Assembly: GCA_029747585.1 (NCBI GenBank)
Contig: JAPEVF010001007.1
Span: forward strand, 1-15,620
DNA: 15,620 nt
Source of the DNA: Pleurotus djamor
Lineage: Eukaryota; Basidiomycota; Agaricomycetes; Agaricales; Pleurotaceae
Direction of reading: 5' to 3'
The position numbers were made by a program, and so were the translations under genes. This document shows, piece by piece, positions 9,428-15,620 of this stretch (positions within the stretch are counted from its first letter, which is position 1; each line of letters starts with the position of its first letter). Under the pieces are notes generated by a model that ran no database searches, had not been told where the DNA came from, and saw nothing but the letters and a program-made list of their open reading frames with translations.

Positions 9428-9936
9428 GATGGGCGTGCAGGAGAAAAAAGAGTGGCAGCCAGCTGGAGAGCGACTGCGTGCAACGCGACGTTGAAAGTTG
9501 GGATCAAAGAATAGGCGCCCAACGTCCCCGAAGTGTGTTTGCCTTGGCCCGAAGCGTCATCACTTCGAACCGTTTTGACTTCAAACTTTATACCTTCCTC
9601 GGCGTCAGCCCAAACAAGTCCGAATGTTACCAATTCCACGTAGCCCCGTTAAGGATGGACATCATCCAGGACCGCACGGATTTCGTGGCATTAACTGTAA
9701 ACATCGACTCTTTACTCACAACTTTGAACTAGATATGAGACCTCTGAAGGACACAGCTTTCCGACAGGCTTTTCATTTTCGCGACGAGATTGCCAATGAC
9801 AATCAGAAACCTTTCTATTGTGCATAATCCAACACCATCCTAGTATGTTCGTACATAAATCTAGATCATTGACAGGTACATCCAATATATGTGCATCCCT
9901 TCTATGTAGTATCAACACGTCCATTTTCTATGCATA
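9428..9936. other. Spacer upstream of SAC1
   Basis: About 500 bp containing the SAC1 promoter/5' UTR on the minus strand and whatever follows the stop of the CNNM-like remnant. Frames of 64-84 codons exist here, but none shows recognisable protein sequence or splice structure. Confidence 0.4.
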
Positions 9937-11350
9937 TTATTCGGCCGCGTAGCAAGCATCGTTGATCCATAACCAGCCATCACTGGAGATGTCATCCCAG
10001 ACTCTGAGGATATTGATTGGGGTGTTCCTATCAGCGTTGAGCGTTCCCCGTCGGAGGACTCTTCGCGCTCGGATAATAGTGTGGTTGTTGTCGTGTCGAT
10101 CGTAGGTTGTGGTCTGGGAATTCGATATTAAGCAACCAGGTTGGGAGCTTACCAGGGAACTGAAGCGAATCATGTGCACGTACTTTACGTAGGAACGCTT
10201 CGGTGAAGACAGTTTGCCCTTTTGCATTGAGCTTATACTAGGAAGACTCGACGGGGTAGAAAGAAGGACATGCTTGATCAACTGAGTCAGAAAGGGGTAT
10301 CCCAGTATCCCCTGGCCTTAGTTAAGACTTACCGCAACGATGTCTGAGCAGATAATCGTCAAAAAAAAAGCAAGATATTATCAAATTACGGACAGACCTT
10401 CAAGAGATATAGTTCCAATCACGTCGCATTGAGGAGTTTCCCCGGCACCTCGGGTTACAAGTAACAGCGGCGATTGAGATACACGACTACACAGTTCCAA
10501 ATGGGCCCAGAAGTAACCGCATGAGTTCATTGGCTGAGACCGAAGGAATAGCACATACAAGATGTTTAGTGCTTCGAAAGAGCTTGCAGTCGAGCAGATG
10601 GAATAAAGAGGGCACAAAGGGAAGTCACCAACCACGAGTTCGTTTGTTGTATCGTATGCGACAAGCTGTCAGGTAGCACGGAGTGAAGACGAACCCCCAG
10701 GCATACATCAGAGCAGACGGTACCTTATCTGTTGAGAGAAACCCGACAAACGCTGATGGTCTTTCAGGTTCATACACAAGGAAACGAGTACGACCGCTAG
10801 ACAGCCTGTAAGACGTGTTCAAAGTACAAGATTAGTACTACTTTCANGGGGTTTACGAAGTCAAAACCTACATTTTGGACACGGCAACATCATCCAAGAC
10901 CGCTTTGGTAGATAGCGTAGATGTGCTCTGGAATCGATGTATTAGGCTTTCCTGCCAGGAAAATGCCAGGAATAGACACGAAACCTACCTGGATCGGAGT
11001 CATAAGATCCTCAACCGACTTACTTCCCATATCCAAAACCCTTCCAACCGTTTCGATTTCCAGGTCATGGAGTGGCTCAGGTCCATCTCGATGGAGCCCC
11101 AGAAGGGATTTGAGTTCCTTGCGTTTATAAGTGTGCGTCGTATGAGCACCTAGCAGAAAATCCAGGGCTTTTGCAAATGGCCAAGCGACAGGGGCTAATA
11201 GGAGATAAGGACACTCAGTGAGGACGCGTGTGGCGTCCGATGGTCGCTGAGCAAGGAGAATTCGACCCACAGAAAATCCACATCATTGCATGTACGATCG
11301 GAGCGCACGTTGCACCAATGGAGAGTCCATATTTGACGCTTAGGATCCCA
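9937..11350 (-). pseudogene. 5'-truncated CNNM/Mam3-like gene (end of DUF21 plus CBS pair)
   Basis: Homologous to the DUF21-CBS membrane proteins (yeast Mam3, animal CNNM) tied to divalent-cation handling. Homology starts abruptly at about 11347 with ILSVKYGLSIGATCAPIVHAM, the end of DUF21. Preserved exons: to 11271, 10989-11194, 10872-10927, 10724-10805, 10559-10665, 10398-10486, 10333-10343 (11 nt), 10153-10281 and 9937-10113. Introns are 76, 61, 66, 58, 72, 54, 51 and 39 nt, all in phase with no internal stop. Visible parts: SPVAWPFAKALDFLLG membrane segment, TYKRKELKSLLGLH, the CBS entry SVEDLMTPIQ, RTRFLVYEPERPSAFVGFL, and LLLVTRGAGETPQCDVIG TISLED. After TISLEDIVA the expected acidic family segment is missing and an unrelated tail of about 100 residues ends at 9937. 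The first part of DUF21 and the start codon are absent; instead a truncated fungalysin gene lies directly upstream. Intact splicing suggests recent truncation or residual expression. N10847 is inside an intron. Confidence 0.8.
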
Positions 11351-11393
11351 CGTCAACATATCGACATACCTCGACAAATCCTTGACATCTTTC

Positions 11394-12108
11394 TCATTGA
11401 TATTTCCGCATCGCACCAGATTCATCAATGGCAGCNTCAGCTTTGACAATAGCGTCCTTCAATGAGATCGAAGGAGTGGAAGAAGCGATCTTGGCTGGGA
11501 ATTTTTTTGGACGTAAGCATGGGAAGCAGCTAGGGTGAAGGTATAAACAACTTACTTGGCTTAACGAACGAAGAGCCGAAGGAAACAACCTTGTTGTCGT
11601 GGTTGAAAGCGACGTTGGCCACAGCATTGGCGAAGGGGACACCATCCTAGTCATGCAAGATTGAGCTTAACAACGATCACCATGAATGATCACGGAGAAA
11701 CTTACGTGGGTTTGCTTGACGAAGGCATGCTTAGCAACTTCACCGGAGAATCCAGATTTGAAGGTGATAGCATCTTTGGCGACGCCAAGTTTAGATTCGA
11801 TGAAGGCCACGGCCGACTCTTCCAAGTCGGGGTTGTCACGCTTGGACAACGGGTGGTCAATGCCAGCGCCGAAAGTCTAATGACAAAACAAACATCGTTA
11901 GTTACGTTTCAATGGGAAGGGAGTAAAAACGGGTGCATACCTCGAAAGTCGACGCGGGGTGGAAAGTCTCAATCTTCAGGCCCTGGGCAACCTCGCGAAC
12001 GCGGTGGGTAGCGTGCTTAGCATTGCTGGGGAAAGGAGTAGCGCCAGTAGCAGAGGCGTAGACGACGGCCAAAAGGACGGTCTTGAAGAACTTGTTGAAA
12101 GAAACCAT
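11394..12108 (-). CDS. Truncated fungalysin (M36): signal peptide and FTP propeptide only
   Basis: Fungalysins are secreted zinc metalloproteases made with an N-terminal FTP propeptide that holds the enzyme inactive. Exons: 11941-12108, 11706-11876, 11556-11646 and 11394-11494; introns 64, 59 and 61 nt, all canonical and in phase. The 176-residue product has a signal peptide (about residues 1-23, LLAVVYASATGA) and then the FTP region: HPLSKR (64-69), AVAFIESKLGV, FKSGFSGEVAKHAFVKQTH, DGVPFANAVANVAFNHDNKV and SLKDAIVKA(N)AAIDESGA. The frame then runs five more codons (MRKYQ) to a stop. The remaining PepSY-like half of the prodomain and the whole catalytic domain with HEXXH are not found anywhere in the window. 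N11436 falls at residue 163 and does not shift the frame if it is one real base. It could be a pseudogene or an expressed free-standing propeptide. Confidence 0.85.
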
Positions 12109-14387
12109 GTCTGCACAGGGAACAACTGGCGATAGAGCAACGACGAAGGAGGACGAGGGCGTAAAGGACCAGAGAGAACTATAGGGAGAACCAAATAGTG
12201 GTCGTTTGACCTGGATAGAGAACAATTCCAGCCATGAAAGCTACGGTTTTATAGTCCTCGATCGAGCGCGAAATAACAAATCATTCTCTCTCCGCTGGAA
12301 GGTCGGAGATGCTGACGTCGACTCCCGAGGGCGAGGGTGCATATGCTCGAGATAAGAAACGAAGACTCCGAGCCGATGTTGATGAAGGTTGGTTCTGGCT
12401 GTGTGGTCGCGTGAATCGGAAGAGATGGAAGCATTCAGTTGAAGTCAAACCAGCCAGCCGAATGAGGCATATGTAGCAAGAAGGGGTCAAACATAAGGAT
12501 GATCGACAGGTTTCTCAGGCATTGAGGGTATGCACAACCCATATTTGGTGACACGCAACTTCAGTTGAGGCGTTGTGCATTCCAACCGGGAAGTGAGCTT
12601 GAGATGGTGCGGGCGCAGGGGCATGCGGTCGCTGCTTAGTGAGACGCGTATTCCATGAGGGCTACGAGATGTCGACTATGAATAGCCTGTCGTTGAGGAG
12701 CAAGGAGATAGAGATGTTGATGCCTCTGGGAACATGAATCATGAGACCTTGTGCAGCAACAGGCTAATGTATGGCGTGTGGAATATGGATAGAGGGGGAA
12801 CATTGCCTTTGTGACCGAATGATGGGAAACCACGGGTTTCCGGAGACTGAGACTCCGCGATAGGTAGGCGTCAGCGGCCGCGTCAGCCATGGTGGCCGCC
12901 CAACTAGTCAGTCGCGAGCTTTCGATAGAGCGACGGTAGGCCAAGCTTGGGCAGCAGCATGGAACCTATTGCATATCAGTAAACAGTCATCAGCTAGAGT
13001 AAACACACGTTCGCCTTACTGATGGGGGAGATTCGACACAGATCATCGAGATCCTCGCCGCGAGATACAACGAAGCAACGAAGCAACTCAACCACACGCA
13101 GCGATAAGACCTTGAGAAAAGGACACAAAATGGCGAATGCCTCACATGTCATCGCAAGCCCACAGTTTCGGATGGCATACGACTGCAGGTTACAATTTCC
13201 CATGCTAGAGAACAGCAAAGCCATGCTCCTGGAGAAGGACCGAGTTCTGGTAAAATAGTTATATATATTTGACGCACCGGTTCATTGAACCGCATAAAAG
13301 CCTTCTCTCAGGGATTCGGGTTGCCCATGTGATGAGGGAAAGCGAGATGGCCATTCATTCAATAGAATAGAGATTACAATGCGAGAAATAAGGTCTACTG
13401 AGTCTCTAGTGATGGATGCCTAGAATGAGAGAAAAGATGGGTAAGCGTGCGTCGTTTGCTAGGGTGAAGAGCATAGACAAGAAAGAAAATAAAATTTTCA
13501 GTATTGCAGAAGTTGTGGTCATCAAACGCGCCGAAGCACAATATGACTGTTGAGTTTGAATGTGATATGTTGTTCATCATCGAAGTTGAAAGAGAGGCAT
13601 GAAAGAGGAGAATGAGAAACTCACCAGCGAACCGTTCCAGACAACGATGAGTGATGAGTGGACGTGGATACATCGAGCTGCGATGGGATGAGGCCTGAGA
13701 ATAAAGTTGAAGCTCCGATCGAATGACGGCATCTCCCGTTGGACAACCTGGACGTAACCTGTTCTCAAATCTGATCTTCCGCCATGCTTGAACTTGCTCA
13801 CAGAAAAGCTCCGAACGCTTTGCCTTCATCGCGAGGAAGTCAAGATTTAATGGCGCTATAAAATAACCCACCTATCAATTTCGTCGACAAATGTGGTCTC
13901 GCGACCTCCTTAGATCGCCGCGGCGGCCGCGCACAAGTCGCGCAATGACGAGGGATGCTCAGCATCCACTGTGCTACCCAATGGACTTTGGGCGCACAGC
14001 TACAGGGCTCTACATCACTGGGCGGTCTCTCTCTCAGCATCATCTTCCATTCTGATGAATGAACCACTTTGTTCCTATTGCATTTCTAATGCATGCCCTC
14101 GCACCGTCAATCAATCAATACCTCCTTCAAAGCTGCCCCATAATACCATCCTACTGTACTCGTAGGCTCTGTTATTCGGCCTAATATTCAAATTGAAGCC
14201 AATCTCAAATTGTATCACAACCGGCTCTTTCTCGAAGTTTGGTTCTATCGGTACCCCCAATTATACCACCGACATCAGCCATTCACTGAAAATATCGTTG
14301 GTGCCTAAGCATTCGGTCTCTGCCTATCACCATATATCCTCTTCAATTGTAACATCCCCGTCTCTCGAAGCTTCTTCTCCGTCTTCC
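12109..14387. other. Long stretch without a recognisable gene
   Basis: Apart from the TATA box near 12250, nothing could be identified. Open frames of 102 codons (12636-12944, minus) and 158 codons (13395-13871, minus) exist but show no family motifs, no convincing splice structure and unremarkable composition. TATA-like strings occur near 13259-13269 and 13857-13865 (plus). The part from about 14100 to 14390 is pyrimidine-rich on the plus strand and may be the old promoter of the decayed gene that follows. Confidence 0.4.
12247..12253 (-). promoter_or_regulatory. TATA box of the fungalysin-derived gene
   Basis: TATAAAA on the minus strand, about 140 bp upstream of the start codon and followed by a pyrimidine-rich leader (CTCTCTGG, CTCGTCCTCC) typical of fungal transcription start regions. 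Its survival suggests that the promoter of the truncated gene could still work. Confidence 0.5.
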
Positions 14388-15350
14388 ATGCCCCTTCTTC
14401 ACACAAACTATAGTCCCTTTGGATGACTGGGTGGCCTTTTCCCTTTTTTCACATTTCTTCGCCTTTCACTTGTCAAAACCATTACGGTCACAGTGGACGA
14501 CCTTCATGGACCCTCACCCAGGGTCGGGGAAAGTGTTGACTACTCAGGGTACTGGGCTCAATCGAACCCAGTGTCTGGTAGTGGTAGGAATGCGGTTTTC
14601 GTCGCCCCCCGGGCTTTGAAAGCACAGTAGAACGTGAAACCAACCACTTGGGCTCTCTGTCACTCACTTACCAATGCCTTAGAGACTTGGCACGAATCAA
14701 CTCAAAGACGATCTTCCGGTTCTCCTGGTCCCGGTGCCTCACTCAAGTTTAATGGTACAGCCGTCTATGTCCAATGTATACTGACTGACACCATTAATAA
14801 CGAGTCGTAAGCCATAGTTGCACAATATGCGACTGACCTGGATACAACTAATCTCATATGCAGGGCGAATTTGGAAATGTAAGTACTTGACAATCGACGA
14901 TATGCCAACGATTAGCTTCAATAAGCCCGCGCTCTCATCAGGGCGTGGTCAAATTACTAGAGTCTTTCAGAAAGAAGGTCTCTCCCTCGGGAGCCATACC
15001 TTAGCCATTCAAAATGGTCTCCCAGACCGCTCCATCGCTTTTGACTCTATGACTATCCTGCTTGACGCTATCACTTATGCGTACGACATTAACTTGTCTC
15101 TACTGTACTCCACTGCTCATAAACCTTGCACCCTAGGACCGACGAGACTACCGCAGTCGACGACGTCCATCTTGGTGAGCTGGAAAAACAACCCCATGTC
15201 TCATGTTTGACCTCTTGGCACGGTCCGCTGTACCCCTTCTTTTCATCGTCTTGAGCAAGCCTTTGGTCCGTAGATTCCTTCATCAGGAAAACCTATTTTG
15301 ACGAGAAGCGAAGTAAAGATAGGGGAGCAGGGACTAGATATGTACTCCGA
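14388..15350 (+). pseudogene. Decayed gene for a small secreted/cell-surface beta-sandwich-type protein
   Basis: Pieces on the plus strand resemble an abundant Agaricomycete family of predicted secreted or membrane-tethered proteins of unknown function. Seen in order: ATG at 14388 (MPLLHTNYSPFG), a TGA at 14424, then in the same frame a hydrophobic run and TITVTVDDLHGPSP with DYSGYWAQ. After a possible intron come ETWHEST and GASLKFNGTAVYVQCILTD. After a second intron (about 14808-14872) come ANLEM and, one base out of frame, KYLTIDDMPTISFNKPALSS. Then VFQKEGLSLGSHTLAIQNG, DSMTILLDAITY, an intron (about 15081-15136) and ATDETTAVDDVHLG. The in-frame stop and the +1 shift at about 14880 argue for a pseudogene. 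A 37-nt intron there could bypass the shift but would be shorter than nearly all others in the window and would remove a well-fitting segment. Family recognition is from pattern only, and the 3' end is uncertain. Confidence 0.5.
14551..14572. repeat. Short imperfect palindrome
   Basis: ACTGGG and CCCAGT arms enclose cTCAATCGAa, so nearly the whole 22 bp can fold back. It lies inside the decayed secreted-protein gene. The minus strand reads GGTTCGATTGA, which resembles a tRNA B box, but no cloverleaf can be built around it. Confidence 0.4.
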
Positions 15351-15620
15351 TGTAAAATCTGACGGCGCTATGAAAAGTTGTTAAAGTCCGCTTGGCAGGC
15401 CGCCTCGGCCCGACAACTCACCTCAAAGGATGAAAAAGCGCCCGCGTCTGGTAGACGTGTGAAGGGGCCTGCTTTCTCGGCTCCCACAGCTTTTTCAGTG
15501 ACGTCAGGACGCCGGCAACTTACCAAAAGCGAAACAAAGTACGCTGGAATGATCGACGACTTGATCGCCCAGCTTTCACTGCTCCCGTGGCTTTTTCAAC
15601 CTAAGGCAACAATTGCATTT
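15351..15620 (+). other. Right-edge region with an open plus-strand frame
   Basis: After the decayed gene, one plus-strand frame stays open from just after a stop at about 15358 to the window end (around 86 codons) without an early ATG. It contains KSETKYAGMIDDLIAQ and is not recognised. It might be an exon of a gene beyond the edge, or chance. A perfect TGACGTCA (CRE-like) octamer sits at 15499-15506. Confidence 0.2.

Noticed and set aside
11394..11494. Direct fungalysin-CNNM fusion protein through splicing
   Set aside because: No donor before the stop in the fungalysin frame pairs in phase with an acceptor before the first CNNM codon.
12636..12944. 102-codon minus-strand open frame as a gene
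   Set aside because: The alanine-rich start is not tied to any family and the rest looks random; no neighbouring exons join to it.
13395..13871. 158-codon minus-strand open frame as a gene
   Set aside because: No recognisable motif, no supporting splice pattern and low-complexity Ser/His-rich composition; treated as chance.
14540..14640. GGTTCGATTGA on the minus strand as part of a tRNA gene
   Set aside because: The T-arm-like loop is the wrong size for its stem, and no A box, acceptor stem or D arm could be placed; it is better explained as a short palindrome.
15499..15506. TGACGTCA as a functional CRE bound by the bZIP
   Set aside because: A lone octamer in a region without an identified gene; CYS3-type factors are not known to prefer it.

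Overview
The window looks like nuclear DNA of a filamentous basidiomycete, probably an Agaricomycete. The genes carry many short introns (about 44-76 nt) with GT..AG ends and phase-consistent joins. They encode typical fungal housekeeping proteins (NPL4, COX19, SAC1, a NAP/SET histone chaperone) beside fungal-specific ones (GPI-type chitin deacetylase, CYS3/MetR-type bZIP, fungalysin propeptide). No rRNA, convincing tRNA, CRISPR or intact transposon was seen. Six single N positions (2440, 5320, 5325, 5327, 10847, 11436) mark unresolved bases; at least two of the affected places coincide with reading-frame breaks.

Layout, left to right. The 5' half of NPL4 (minus, running off the left edge) is divergent from a CYS3-like bZIP regulator (plus) across about 0.8 kb of promoter that holds a cluster of CCGAAC/GTTCGG hexamers. 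COX19 (plus) follows and converges on a chitin deacetylase gene (minus). The next three genes are all on the minus strand in tandem: the deacetylase, a NAP/SET chaperone only 93 bp from it, and a 14-exon SAC1 phosphoinositide phosphatase.

From about 9.9 kb rightward the content becomes remnant-like. A 5'-truncated CNNM/Mam3-type (DUF21-CBS) gene with well-preserved splice sites is abutted at about 11.35-11.41 kb to the 5' end of a fungalysin (M36) gene. The fungalysin keeps its signal peptide and FTP propeptide domain and then stops, so the catalytic domain is missing. About 2.3 kb without a recognisable gene follow. The right end carries a decayed plus-strand gene resembling small secreted/cell-surface beta-sandwich proteins of Agaricomycetes, with an in-frame stop and a probable +1 shift.

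Working together: NPL4 is a cofactor of the Cdc48 segregase and CYS3/Met4-type bZIPs are classically controlled by SCF ubiquitin ligases, so their head-to-head arrangement may be more than chance (inference). COX19 acts in mitochondrial cytochrome oxidase assembly, SAC1 in ER/Golgi PI4P turnover, NAP/SET in chromatin and the deacetylase at the cell wall. The most unusual locus is the fungalysin/CNNM junction, which leaves an apparently expressible, secreted, propeptide-only protein.
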